64,000 nucleotides of DNA from Desulfonatronum thiosulfatophilum (GCF_900104215.1 NZ_FMXO01000011.1:62001-126000), one strand, 5' to 3'; positions 53,257 to 62,233 are shown, counted from the first letter of the stretch. Made by a program: numbers and translations. The notes: generated from the letters alone by a model not told the origin.

Positions 53257-53590
53257 TGGACATGAACTTCTCTTTTCCGCCGACGTGCTCTGTTTGTGCA
53301 CAATCGTGCTTCACTTCCAAGGATCGTCAGAGTTGACCGCCGGTTGCTTTTTGATCGACAGTGCCGCAGGTGTTGTGCGGGTGGATGCCCGGTGGAAAAA
53401 CTTGGATAACAGTTCTCCTTTGCTGGTGATCAAGCCGGGTTTTCTTTTGCGGATCACAGGGAAGAGAATCGTGTTCTTCCTGGAACATGACCCGCCCTTT
53501 CTCGGTTTGATTGAACCCAAGTGCGAAACCCTTCAGCCGAGCTTAAAGGATATACCGTGGCGAGTAAAAATGAACACTGGCCTTGATTAA
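53240..53590 (+). CDS. Uncharacterised 116-residue protein
   Basis: No family is recognised. ATG 53240, inside the end of the previous gene, has GGGGA upstream. The protein is compact, beta-rich and rather hydrophobic (CTIVLHFQGS, LLRITGKRIVFFLEHDPPF), soluble as far as can be seen. The overlap with the upstream gene suggests the two products work together, in a toxin-immunity or subunit relation that cannot be resolved here. Confidence 0.62.
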   Translation: MTKMLDGHELLFSADVLCLCTIVLHFQGSSELTAGCFLIDSAAGVVRVDARWKNLDNSSPLLVIKPGFLLRITGKRIVFFLEHDPPFLGLIEPKCETLQPSLKDIPWRVKMNTGLD

Positions 53591-53761
53591 AAGATTCACT
53601 TGAGCGAGTGCTTTACTTGGATTACGACAGATGGAGAGTCCGAAGAGCAACAAGATGTCCACAAACCATACCTTCCTCTGAATTGACCAGTCCACTTAAA
53701 GAGCCTGTTCGTTTACAAATGCGGCAAAACCGAATCGAGTGTAACAAAAGCCCCACGTCTC

Positions 53762-54517
53762 ATGGAAAAATATAATAACGCGACTGAAAGCGACGGCTCT
53801 TTGTTTTCATTCTGGATCGCCCCTGGTGATGAAGAGGCAAAAGTGCTTCTCCAGGGCTTCGAAGGAATGTTCAATCAGGTTCTGAAGCAATATGATATCT
53901 TTTTGGCTGAACGTGTTGAGGACCTGAACGAGCAAACGATTTCAATGGACTTTAGGGTCTTCGGATCGCCTGAAGAGATGGCTGCAATTACTTCAGGAGA
54001 TAATTTTCCTGATTTTCAGTGTACCGTAAAAAGTGATGCTTGCCATTCAAACAAATGTGAAGTGGATTTGGCTTACAAATCCCTACTTACTGGCACTGAA
54101 CATCAAACAATTATTATTCAAGAAAAAAATAGTCTTATCTATATATTAGAAGACTTAATATCTTCTATTATTTTTCCAGGTCTCATCGGTTTTGATTATG
54201 CTGACTTCTCTAGAATGCTTTCAAATTCATCAAATATAATCGCGCACTGCACATTTGCTGACGACTATAATCAAGATAGAAAACTTTTTGAATCAAATAA
54301 AGATGATAAGCACAATATTGTCGTGCTATTTTCTTTTTCAAACAGAAACACCAACATTTCTATTGAAAAGGTATCTCATTGGAGTACATTAAATTGTGAT
54401 GAGCATTTTTTCGAAATAGTGTTCTACTCGTGTATTTTGAGGAACAGAGGGCATGAGCCAGATAGAAGGTCAATTTTCATAGGTAGAGATATTGGAGGAA
54501 ACGATGGACATCTGTAA
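53762..54517 (+). CDS. Protein resembling only the C-terminal domain of FtsZ/tubulin
   Basis: Residues about 128-215 read like the end of the GTPase core and the second domain of FtsZ: PGLIGFDYADFSRML parallels the FtsZ segment that ends in INVDFADV, and NIVVLFSFSNRNTNISIEKV parallels the FtsZ strand-helix in its C-domain. The GGGTGTG GTP-binding loop is absent and the first 120 residues (WIAPGDEEAKVLL) do not look like an FtsZ N-domain. It may be an FtsZ-fold regulator or a decoy that binds FtsZ. The resemblance is by eye. It overlaps the next gene by 14 bases. Confidence 0.5.
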   Translation: MEKYNNATESDGSLFSFWIAPGDEEAKVLLQGFEGMFNQVLKQYDIFLAERVEDLNEQTISMDFRVFGSPEEMAAITSGDNFPDFQCTVKSDACHSNKCEVDLAYKSLLTGTEHQTIIIQEKNSLIYILEDLISSIIFPGLIGFDYADFSRMLSNSSNIIAHCTFADDYNQDRKLFESNKDDKHNIVVLFSFSNRNTNISIEKVSHWSTLNCDEHFFEIVFYSCILRNRGHEPDRRSIFIGRDIGGNDGHL

Positions 54518-55244
54518 AGAAGCGATAAGACAAATACTGCTTCCTTTGAAGGAAACTGAAGAAGGTCGTGGAAGTAAAGTTGAAGAGGATCATGAAACGG
54601 GCATGATTCGAATCGCTCCAGATTATCTTAGGATTTTGCAAGATAATTTTAATCCCGAGGCATACCATGAGGCAGGGGAGGAATATCTTGGACGATATTT
54701 GCCTATGCAGAGCCCAGGAACCATTGAACTTTATGGATCGCAGCTCAGTAAATTCTTTTGGTTTATCGTGGGCCAACTGCAAAGCACAGGGCACTCTTTC
54801 TGGAAAAGCGACTTGGAGGGTTTGGCTCATCTGACTGTCTATAAAACCTGGTTCCATGAGCATTTCCATCTCTTTAGCGACATACAGTCTCATCTTATAC
54901 AATCTTCCTCTGGATCCAGGTCACGCATTTTGGAAGAAGCCCTGGCCACGGCATATTCATACAGGCAGATAATGAGAGAAAGAGGCAAATGGCAGACGGT
55001 AATCGGACGTATCCATGCCAGCATATTTTCCCCGTTTTTGCGTATTGCTGTTGATTATCGCTCGCCGGGATATCGAGACTGGTCGCGTTACGATGACGAT
55101 GTCAGCTTTACTAACGGCCTGGTTATTCATTTTGCTCCGGTCCGTGCCTCGTGGCTTGAATCGAATGGGGTGCCTGTCGGCGAAATGCTGGTGGCACAGT
55201 TGGAAACGATATTTGCGGTGCGAAAGCGTGAAGTTCTAATTTAA
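54504..55244 (+). CDS. Putative HExxH metallopeptidase, partner of the FtsZ-like protein
   Basis: This 246-residue protein has H118-E119-H120-F121-H122 (WFHEHFHLF), a zincin motif, and E144/E145 in ILEEALATAYSY as candidate third ligand, 22-23 residues on, a spacing usual for gluzincins. There is no signal peptide. ATG 54504 has GGAGG seven bases upstream and lies inside the end of the previous gene, so the two are translationally coupled. If an active peptidase, its target might be the FtsZ-like protein or host FtsZ; that is conjecture. Confidence 0.55.
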   Translation: MDICKEAIRQILLPLKETEEGRGSKVEEDHETGMIRIAPDYLRILQDNFNPEAYHEAGEEYLGRYLPMQSPGTIELYGSQLSKFFWFIVGQLQSTGHSFWKSDLEGLAHLTVYKTWFHEHFHLFSDIQSHLIQSSSGSRSRILEEALATAYSYRQIMRERGKWQTVIGRIHASIFSPFLRIAVDYRSPGYRDWSRYDDDVSFTNGLVIHFAPVRASWLESNGVPVGEMLVAQLETIFAVRKREVLI

Positions 55245-55275
55245 TGTCAAGCATATGACCACAAGGATTATTAAA

Positions 55276-55656
55276 ATGAATGTAACTGAAGTGAGAAATG
55301 TTTTTGAAGAGGAGTTCAAAAATTTACAGCATAAGTTCGTAATATTTGATCTAACGATTCCAGAAGCTGAGATTTCTCAAGATGAATATATTTGGAAACC
55401 TGGAGTTTACATTTATTGGCACACTGAACGTGGTATCATAAAAGTTGGCAGGCACTTTACAAACTCAAGAAAGAGAGCACTTGAGCATATCAAACATAAT
55501 ACAGGCGGAACAATGGCATCTTTAAGAGATGACTCAAAATCTAGACTTTTGTTATTTAATATAAAAAACTTAAATGACATCCATTGGGTAGCAGCTCTTG
55601 AAGTATACCTTGAAAAGAAAATTGCACCTGAAATACGATCTGGAAGATTAGGGTGA
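55276..55656 (+). CDS. GIY-YIG-like nuclease protein
   Basis: This 126-residue protein has the pattern GVYIYW (43-48) then KVGR (56-59), R65/R67 in SRKRALEH and E109 in ALEVYLEKK, corresponding to the GIY-YIG strands, the catalytic Arg helix and the metal-binding Glu. It is a single-domain enzyme such as those found in mobile or defence contexts. ATG 55276 with AAGGA upstream is preferred to ATG 55255. It is 31 bases after the HExxH gene on the same strand. Confidence 0.72.
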   Translation: MNVTEVRNVFEEEFKNLQHKFVIFDLTIPEAEISQDEYIWKPGVYIYWHTERGIIKVGRHFTNSRKRALEHIKHNTGGTMASLRDDSKSRLLLFNIKNLNDIHWVAALEVYLEKKIAPEIRSGRLG

Positions 55657-55686
55657 TTACATGCGAAAAATTTGCTAACCACTTCC

Positions 55687-56085
55687 ATGCTTCTGACCCT
55701 CACCACTACCCACACTCCCGCCACGGACCTCGGCTTCCTTCTGGCCAAGCACCCCCAGCGGTTCCAATCGTTTCCGCTACCCTTTGGCTAGGCGCATGTC
55801 TTTTACCCGGTTGCCCGTGAGGATCGGTGTTTTTCGGCTTTGTTGCTGGACATCGACCCTGTGGGCTTGGTGCGGGGGCGTCCGGAGGCTGGTGATGGCG
55901 GATTGTTTGGGCAGTATTCACGGACCGGCCCTATGTGGCGTCTTCCTTGATGAGCGTGGCCTTGGCGCGAGTCTTTGGTTCCGCCCTCAAGGGGACGTGG
56001 GGATCGTCCTGATTTGGCCCGGAAGGCTTTACCGCTGGAGGCCGAAATTTCCGTGCTGCCGTGCCGGGACGGAGAGCCGACATGC
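55687..56085 (+). pseudogene. hen1: Decayed hen1 gene fragment (RNA 3'-terminal ribose 2'-O-methyltransferase, N-terminal domain)
   Basis: Reading from ATG 55687 gives MLLTLTTTHTPATDLGFLLA and then HPQRFQSFPLPFG, the start of bacterial Hen1; a TAG at 55789-55791 interrupts where Lys is usual (FGKAHVFYP). It continues HVFYPVAREDRCFSALLLD and DPVGLVRG to GQYS; a one-base loss near 55918-55922 shifts to DRPYVASSLMSVALARVFGS; a further shift near 55990-56005 leads to DRPDLARKALPLEAEISVLP and PCRDGE. Only the N-terminal third (about 130 of roughly 470 residues) remains. The methyltransferase domain and the Pnkp partner are absent. Confidence 0.85.
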
Positions 56086-56251
56086 GGGTGGACTTCAAAA
56101 AAAAATCGAGCTGAACATACATACATGCGCTTCATTCTCGGAGCGCTGTCATATGTACTTTCCGAATGAAGATTTAGGTGAGGATGATGAGGAGCAAGGC
56201 GCGAAAAGGTTGTACAGAGGTTGTACAAAGCGGCATTTTGGAGATTTGGGC

Positions 56252-56289
56252 AAAAAAAAGGGGTTACGATTTTACTCGTAAACCCTTGT
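56252..56289 (-). terminator. Terminator downstream of tRNA-Arg
   Basis: On the minus strand GGGTTTACGA-GTAAAA-TCGTAACCCC forms a stem followed by eight T residues, 8 bases after the tRNA CCA end. On the plus strand an A-run precedes the same stem. Confidence 0.85.
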
Positions 56290-56296
56290 TTTTTTT

Positions 56297-56373
56297 TGGT
56301 GCGCCCGGCACGATTCGAACGTGCGACCTACGGATTCGTAGTCCGGCACTCTATCCAGCTGAGCTACGGGCGC
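56297..56373 (-). tRNA. tRNA-Arg (anticodon ACG)
   Basis: A full cloverleaf is present: acceptor GCGCCCG / CGGGCGC, D-arm GCTC...GAGT, anticodon loop CTACGAA (anticodon ACG, positions near 56338), T-arm with GTTCGAATC and discriminator A. The 3' CCA is encoded (56297-56299 in complement). It marks the right edge of the accessory island; tRNA 3' ends are common integration sites, but I find no second copy of its end in the window. Confidence 0.95.
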
Positions 56374-57127
56374 GAAAGAGGTATTACTATTTAACCGCAT
56401 GGCATTTTGTCAAGCCTTCTGAAAAGTTTTTTTGTTCAGCCGTTGGAACGAAGTTTATATATTGAACCGCCCGCTTCGTTCAGTGCACGAAGTTCGCCAT
56501 GGTAAAAATCTTGAGACGGAATGGCTCGATGAACGAATCATATCTTGATCAGGCATTGCTAGACTGCAACTCTCATCAATTCGGACCGTTCCTGGCTGCT
56601 GCAAGGTTTGTTGAAGAAATGCCAGAATTACAAGCAGGAACTGGCCCGGATGACTGGGTTTGATCCGTGCATGTTCAACAACCCTGATGGCAGAAACAAA
56701 GGTTTCCTGCCAACTCCTGTCAGATCCCTTCAGCGTTCAGCTTTGTCGCATTGCCGATTTTGCCAATCTTTCAGTCGAAATATCACCGGTCATGTGTAGT
56801 CAGGGAGTTGTGTTTTTTGGTGTACTCAGCCTGAAGTTTTTTTTCAACGCCTGGTAAAACTTGACGACAAACCTTGCATGATGCTTTAAGAAACCGGAGC
56901 AGGAAACACAGAGCCTGATGCAACAGTTTTCACCAGGCAGTGGTTATTATTCCCCGGTTAGTCTTTTGTGAAAACAACATGTTGGGGAGAATGGTTTCCA
57001 CAATGTTCATTGCGTGAGGCATTCCACGGGCCTGCGCAATGCAGAACAGGAAAGCGAAACCGGATCCGGGTCCTGTTGATATTCACGTCCAACTTGCTCA
57101 ACTTCCAACCGTGCTCAAGAGAATGCC
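56374..57127. other. Non-coding stretch between tRNA-Arg and the second chemosensory operon
   Basis: Over about 750 bases there is no gene I can support: the open frames are short (63-65 codons), lack ribosome-binding sites and overlap one another. There are no clear inverted or tandem repeats of the families seen elsewhere. The last 100 bases presumably hold the operon promoter. Confidence 0.55.
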
Positions 57128-59086
57128 ATGTCGGATTGTGACCAGATTATCCAACAACTCCGGTCGAACGACCCGGAAATGTTGCGTGAGGCGGCTCAGG
57201 ACGCCGGAGATTATGGCTGTTCCGAGACTGTGCCGCTGCTGATATCCTTGTTGCGGAGCCCGAATCTGGGCGTCCAGGAGGCCTCGGATCTGGCACTGCG
57301 ACAACTGGGCGGAGCTGAGGCCGTGCGAGGACTTTGTCCTCTGCTGCGGATCGAGGATGCCCAGGTGCGCAACTTGGCCATGGATATCCTTCGCGAAATC
57401 AGCGAACAGGACGTCAATACCATCTTTTCCATGCTTGACGATGACGACGTGGACATTCGCATTTTCGCGTCCGACATCCTCGGCTCCACAAAAAACATCC
57501 TTGCGGTGCCGCATTTGTGTCAGGCCTTGCTGCACGACATGGATGTCAATGTTCGGTATCAGGCGGCCGTCAGTCTGGGCGCCCTGGGCTATGCCGAAGC
57601 CGCTCGCTGTCTGAATCAAGCCATGAACGACGAGGAATGGGTCCAGTTTTCTGTGATCGAGGCCTTGCTGAAAATCCGGGACGACTCCTCCATAGACGCC
57701 CTGATCAAAGCCATGCCCAATTCCACGGATCTGGTGGCCTCCATGATCGTGGACGCCCTGGGAGAAATGGGCAACCTGAAATCCGTTCCGCTTCTTCTCA
57801 AACGACTGGAGGAATCTCCTCCAGCCCTGCGCAACAAGGTTGTCAAGGCCGTGGTCCAGATCATGGGCGGCCGGACCTTGTCCCTGCTCCCTGCCCTGGA
57901 ACAGGTCAACTTCCGGATATACCTGCTTTCAGCGCTCAGCGACGAGGACGTGGAAATCCAGGATGCGGCCATCTCGGGTTTGGCATCGCTGCGCGTCGAG
58001 GAAGCGGCGCTTCCGATCATTACCCTGGCGGCGAAGCTGGATCCGGATTCGGATGCCGATCTGGATCGTCTTGAAAAAATCGCCTCGGCTTTGGCGGAAA
58101 TCAAAGCCATGGAGCCGCTGCGCCAGACCATCCTGGGCGACGATCCGGCGTCCCTCTCCCTGGCGGTCAAGACGCTGCGCCGCCTGACCGGACCGGAATC
58201 CAGCCAACTGCTGATGGAGGTTTTCTGGAAGCACAACCGGGATGTGCAGCGCGATCTGGTGGATGCCCTGCTGAGCGTGGCCGGAGAGGAAGCCTTTACA
58301 TTTTTTACATCGTTGCTGGAAAAACACAATGACGGCCATGTGTTGAAGCAGGCCATGCGCTTTTTAAGCGGACCCAACGGCAGGAACCAAGACCCGGCCC
58401 AGACCGCGGACAGGATCTTCGCCCTACTGGATCATCCCTATCCCGACGTACGCGAGGTCGCTCTGGAATGCTGCATTGCCCTGGGCCATGAATCGCTGCT
58501 CGAGCAATTCCAACAGATGTTTTCCTCGCCGGCCCCGTCCAAGCGCGCCATGGCCATTCTTGGCCTTGGCAGCCTGGGATGCGACAGCCACCTGGACCTG
58601 ATTCGCACGGCCCTGGAAGATGAATCCACGGCGGTACGCAAGGCCGCCCTGGAGGCAGGCATCAAGTTGTGCGGCCTTACGGAGGATATTTTCGCTCTTG
58701 TTTCACAGCGCCTTCATGACGAAGACCGGGAAGTCCGCCTGACCCTGGTCACCCTGCTGGGCGTCTGTGTATGCGACGTAGTCAACGTGGTGCCCGTCCT
58801 GAAGTTGGCCCTTCGCGACGGCGACGACTGGGTCAGGGTGCGCGCCGTCGAAGCTCTGGCCGGCCGCCGGGTACTGGACGCTGTCCCCGACCTGATCGCA
58901 TTGCTGCAGGAACAGAACACGATCCTGTCCATCAAGGTCGTCGAAGCTTTGGGCCAGATCGGGGGCCAAGCCGCCTTTCAAACGCTGCTCGCCCTGCTCG
59001 GCTCCGACGATCAAGAACTCGTCGCCGTCGCGGAAGAAGCCGTCATCATGCTGCAGGAACGCGAAGAGGAGCAGTCTCGCCAATGA
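57128..59086 (+). CDS. HEAT-repeat protein of the chemosensory operon
   Basis: This 652-residue protein is a solenoid of about 18 HEAT/PBS-lyase-type repeats (e.g. NVRYQAAVSLGALG, AVRKAALEAG, WVRVRAVEAL), each roughly 30 residues, and nothing else. Such proteins are scaffolds; in this operon it may hold the receptor-CheA complex or localise it. ATG 57128 is the first start and its stop overlaps cheR (ATGA). Confidence 0.88.
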   Translation: MSDCDQIIQQLRSNDPEMLREAAQDAGDYGCSETVPLLISLLRSPNLGVQEASDLALRQLGGAEAVRGLCPLLRIEDAQVRNLAMDILREISEQDVNTIFSMLDDDDVDIRIFASDILGSTKNILAVPHLCQALLHDMDVNVRYQAAVSLGALGYAEAARCLNQAMNDEEWVQFSVIEALLKIRDDSSIDALIKAMPNSTDLVASMIVDALGEMGNLKSVPLLLKRLEESPPALRNKVVKAVVQIMGGRTLSLLPALEQVNFRIYLLSALSDEDVEIQDAAISGLASLRVEEAALPIITLAAKLDPDSDADLDRLEKIASALAEIKAMEPLRQTILGDDPASLSLAVKTLRRLTGPESSQLLMEVFWKHNRDVQRDLVDALLSVAGEEAFTFFTSLLEKHNDGHVLKQAMRFLSGPNGRNQDPAQTADRIFALLDHPYPDVREVALECCIALGHESLLEQFQQMFSSPAPSKRAMAILGLGSLGCDSHLDLIRTALEDESTAVRKAALEAGIKLCGLTEDIFALVSQRLHDEDREVRLTLVTLLGVCVCDVVNVVPVLKLALRDGDDWVRVRAVEALAGRRVLDAVPDLIALLQEQNTILSIKVVEALGQIGGQAAFQTLLALLGSDDQELVAVAEEAVIMLQEREEEQSRQ

Positions 59087-59937
59087 GCGGAGCAGTGAAT
59101 ACAGCCGTGAAGGATTCCGAGTTTCAACAAATGCGGGACTTCATTTATGCCCAGTGCGGCATATTCATTCCCGACAACAGAAAATACCTGCTCCAGAACC
59201 GCCTTTTCAACCGCATCAAGACCCTGAACCTCAAAGATGTCAACGAATACCTCTACTACCTGAAGTACGACAGCGGACGACGTCAGGAACTTCCCCGGCT
59301 GTTCGAGGTCATTACAACCAACGAGACAAGCTTCTACCGCAATCCTCCGCAACTCAAGGTCTTTCAGGACATCGTCCTGCCCCGCATCCTGAATGGTCTC
59401 AGGCAATCCGGAAGACGTAATCTGAATATCTGGTCCGCGGGCTGCTCCACCGGGGAGGAGCCCTACACCCTGGCGATCATCATTCATGAAGTCCTGAAAT
59501 CAGAGGCAAGCTCCTGGAACATCCGCATCACCGCCAACGACCTGTCTGAGGCGGTATTGCGCACGGCCCGGCAGGGAGTTTATTCCGATTATTCACTCCG
59601 GAGCACCCCCAAGGAAATCATCACCAGGTATTTCGTCGAAGAGGCCGGCCGCTACAAGGTCTGTCAGGATCTGAAAAAACTGATCACCTTCGGACAGCTC
59701 AACCTGAATGACCGCGCCCAGGTTAAAATGGTGCCCCGTTCCGACATCATCTTTTGCCGCAATGTGATCATCTATTTTGACGATGCCATGAAAAAAAGAG
59801 TTATCGGCGAATTCTACGACAACCTTGTTCCGGGAGGCGCCCTGTTCATCGGCCACTCCGAATCGCTGCACCACATATCCCGGACGCTCAAGCCGACGTA
59901 TCACACCGGCAGCATCGTTTACTTCAAGGATACTTAA
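59083..59937 (+). CDS. cheR: Chemotaxis protein methyltransferase CheR
   Basis: This 284-residue protein has an N-terminal helical domain (DFIYAQCGIFIPDNRKYLL) and a SAM-dependent methyltransferase domain with SAGCSTGEEPYTLAI (motif I), NDLSEAVLRTAR and FCRNVIIYFD. It methylates glutamates of chemoreceptors. No receptor or CheB is seen before the window ends. The start overlaps the upstream stop. Confidence 0.95.
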   Translation: MSGAVNTAVKDSEFQQMRDFIYAQCGIFIPDNRKYLLQNRLFNRIKTLNLKDVNEYLYYLKYDSGRRQELPRLFEVITTNETSFYRNPPQLKVFQDIVLPRILNGLRQSGRRNLNIWSAGCSTGEEPYTLAIIIHEVLKSEASSWNIRITANDLSEAVLRTARQGVYSDYSLRSTPKEIITRYFVEEAGRYKVCQDLKKLITFGQLNLNDRAQVKMVPRSDIIFCRNVIIYFDDAMKKRVIGEFYDNLVPGGALFIGHSESLHHISRTLKPTYHTGSIVYFKDT

Positions 59938-59955
59938 AGCACCCACGGAATTCTC

Positions 59956-60372
59956 ATGCAAAACGAATCGGAAAAACGCGCTCACGAACGTCTGGCCAAA
60001 CCGTTTGAAGTCAAAATTAAGGCGTTCGCCTTCCCCTTGCATGCCCAGCGATCCTATGAAGTGCACAGCATGGACATCAGCGAGGGCGGCCTGCTCGTCC
60101 ACTGTTCACGACGCTTTGAGATCGGAGAGAAACTCCAGGTCACCATCTTCATCCCCAGCCTGAACAAATTCCATCCCGGCTTTTTCAAGGTGTTCGAAAG
60201 CGATACGGACCAGCACCTGATCGCCGTGGCCGAAGTCGTCCGGGTTGAGAGTGGCGGCTTTGGGAACGACCATGCCCTGGGATTGAAATTTATCGACATT
60301 TACGAGGATGACTGGCAAGCCTTGAAAAACCTGATCCTCAAGGAACTGCGCAAGCAGCGGGACGCGACGTGA
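59956..60372 (+). CDS. PilZ-domain protein
   Basis: This 138-residue protein has the c-di-GMP-binding pattern: RAHERLAKP-like RxxxR at the N-terminus (KRAHERLAKPFEV) and the MDISEGGLLV (D/NxSxxG) motif near residue 40. It links chemosensory signalling to c-di-GMP, for example in surface motility. It overlaps the ParA-like gene by 4 bases (GTGA). Confidence 0.9.
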   Translation: MQNESEKRAHERLAKPFEVKIKAFAFPLHAQRSYEVHSMDISEGGLLVHCSRRFEIGEKLQVTIFIPSLNKFHPGFFKVFESDTDQHLIAVAEVVRVESGGFGNDHALGLKFIDIYEDDWQALKNLILKELRKQRDAT

Positions 60373-61145
60373 ACCCAATGATCCTGGCGGTGGCCAACCA
60401 GAAAGGCGGCGTGGGCAAGACCACCACGGCCTTGAGCCTGGGGGCCTGTCTGGCGGAAATGGGCCGACGGGTTCTGGTCATGGACCTGGATCCCCATGCC
60501 TGCGCGAGCATCCATCTTGGGTTCTATCCGGAAGAAGAACGAGTCACTTTGTACGACCTGTTTCTGGAAGAACGCAAAGAGAACCGAGCCGCCATCCTGG
60601 ACAAACTCCTTTCCCCGGTTTCGTCAGTGGGTTTCGACTGCGCGCCGAGCCACATCCGGCTCTCGGAACTGGAGATGGATCTTCGGGACAGGCCCGGCAA
60701 GGGCGTCATTCTCAAGCAGTCCATCGAACTGCTGCGATCCCGGTATGATCATGTGATTCTGGACTGCCCGCCCCATGTCGGCATATTGCTGGTCAACGCG
60801 CTTGTGGCGTCCGATCTGGTGATTATTCCCATGCAGACCGATTTTCTTGCCTTGCATGGGGTGCGCCTGATTTTCGCGACCATGAAGACGCTGAACAAGG
60901 CCTTGCCCAAACCCATCGAGTTCATGATCCTGCCCACGATGTACGATCGCCGGGCCGGGGCCTGCCAGCGCGTTCTGCGCCTGTTGCGGCAAAAAGCCGT
61001 CGGCAAGGTGTTTGAGACTGTCATCCCGATGGATACGAAATTTCGGGAAGCCAGCGGAATGGGCAGGACCATTCTTGAAATCGCCCCCTCCTCGCGGGGA
61101 GCGCAAGGCTACAGACAACTGGCCCGGGAGCTGAATAACACATGA
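60369..61145 (+). CDS. ParA/MinD-family ATPase (ParC-like)
   Basis: This 258-residue protein has the deviant Walker A KGGVGKTT near residue 12, with the signature Lys, then LVMDLDPHACAS (A') and VILDCPPHVG (Walker B). ParA-like ATPases in chemotaxis operons position chemosensory clusters and are passed to daughter cells. The GTG start at 60369 overlaps the PilZ stop. It fits with the HEAT protein and CheW as a localisation module. Confidence 0.93.
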   Translation: MNPMILAVANQKGGVGKTTTALSLGACLAEMGRRVLVMDLDPHACASIHLGFYPEEERVTLYDLFLEERKENRAAILDKLLSPVSSVGFDCAPSHIRLSELEMDLRDRPGKGVILKQSIELLRSRYDHVILDCPPHVGILLVNALVASDLVIIPMQTDFLALHGVRLIFATMKTLNKALPKPIEFMILPTMYDRRAGACQRVLRLLRQKAVGKVFETVIPMDTKFREASGMGRTILEIAPSSRGAQGYRQLARELNNT

Positions 61146-61858
61146 AAACGCTTGAACAGTATTTCAATGACCAGCCGTTGCTGTCCGAAGCCAACAGCGA
61201 CGGTGCGACGGATTCCATGGAGCCGACAGCCGCGGAAGTGGCGTTCTTGAACAAATATCTCGGCATCAACGATCCGGCCCGGGATCATGGTCCTGCAATC
61301 AAAGCCGCGCATCCGGAACAGGTCATGGCCGGCCCTGCCGCTGTCGCTCCCTCTCCAAGCCCGGAACCGACAATCCCCGACGCCGTGAAAACGGCCACGG
61401 TCGCTCCGCCCATCCAGAATCTGCGGGAACAACCCATCCTGCAGCTGATCGGCTTCCGGCTGGCTGACCAGGACTATGCACTGCCCATCGATGTTGTCCA
61501 GGAAGTCATCCGGGCCGTGGAGGCGACCAAACTTCCGTCAGCTCCGCCTTTTCTTTCGGGTGTGGTCAATCTGCGAGGCAGAGTGACGCCTCTTATTTCC
61601 CTGCGCACTCTACTCAGATTACCCGAAGGCAAAGACATGTTCGTCATTGTCTGTCGCCACGGCGGCCTGCAGGTCGGACTGCAAATCCAGGCGGTCTCGA
61701 CAATGCACCGTATCGCCCAGGATCGCATCGACTGGGGCGTCGAATCATTGCTTGGCGTGCAAAACGACATGATCGCCGGCCTGATCCGCGCTGAAAACAA
61801 ACGCCTGATCAGCATTCTTTCCCTGGATCACCTGGTTCAATCCCTGCTCAAACCATGA
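61142..61858 (+). CDS. cheW: CheW-like adaptor with an N-terminal extension
   Basis: This 238-residue protein has a Pro/Ala-rich N-terminal extension of about 95 residues (PAAVAPSPSPEPTI) and a CheW domain (about 98-236: LIGFRLADQDYALPI, GVVNLRGRVTPLI). It couples receptors and CheA. The extension resembles that of ParP-type CheW-like proteins, which bind a ParA/ParC ATPase, and such a gene lies immediately upstream (4-base overlap), so ParP is an attractive reading. Confidence 0.9.
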   Translation: MKTLEQYFNDQPLLSEANSDGATDSMEPTAAEVAFLNKYLGINDPARDHGPAIKAAHPEQVMAGPAAVAPSPSPEPTIPDAVKTATVAPPIQNLREQPILQLIGFRLADQDYALPIDVVQEVIRAVEATKLPSAPPFLSGVVNLRGRVTPLISLRTLLRLPEGKDMFVIVCRHGGLQVGLQIQAVSTMHRIAQDRIDWGVESLLGVQNDMIAGLIRAENKRLISILSLDHLVQSLLKP

Positions 61859-61867
61859 GGCTCTTTT

Positions 61868-62233
61868 GTGAAGCACATTCTCATCGTCGACGACTCCAAG
61901 ACAGTACGCAATCTGGTTGCCTTCATCATGAAACGGGAAGGTTTTCGAGTGACCATGGCCGAGGACGGCATGGACGGCCTGGAAAAACTCTTTACCGCAA
62001 CCGATCTCGATTTGATCATCAGCGACATCAACATGCCCCGTATGGACGGATTCACCTTCATCAAGAACGTTCGCGAGCAGGAGAATTTTCGGGACATCCC
62101 GATCATCGTCCTCTCCACCGAGGGTCAAGAAGCAGACATCCAGAAAGGGATCGGCCTGGGAGCCAATGTCTACATGGTCAAGCCGGCTCAGCCGGAGAAG
62201 CTGGTCCGCAACGTAAAAATGCTGCTCGGTTGA
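61868..62233 (+). CDS. CheY-like single-domain response regulator
   Basis: This 121-residue receiver has VDDSKTVR, D52-region LIISDINMPRMDG and the Lys of MVKPAQPEK. It has no output domain, so it acts like CheY, taking phosphate from the CheA encoded next. GTG 61868 is the start. It lies 9 bases after the CheW stop. Confidence 0.93.
   Translation: MKHILIVDDSKTVRNLVAFIMKREGFRVTMAEDGMDGLEKLFTATDLDLIISDINMPRMDGFTFIKNVREQENFRDIPIIVLSTEGQEADIQKGIGLGANVYMVKPAQPEKLVRNVKMLLG

Noticed and set aside
55975-56169. 64-codon open frame as an independent gene
   Set aside because: Its middle is the shifted continuation of the hen1 remnant.
56608-56857. Short frames of 63 and 65 codons after tRNA-Arg
   Set aside because: They overlap in different frames, lack ribosome-binding sites and do not look like proteins.
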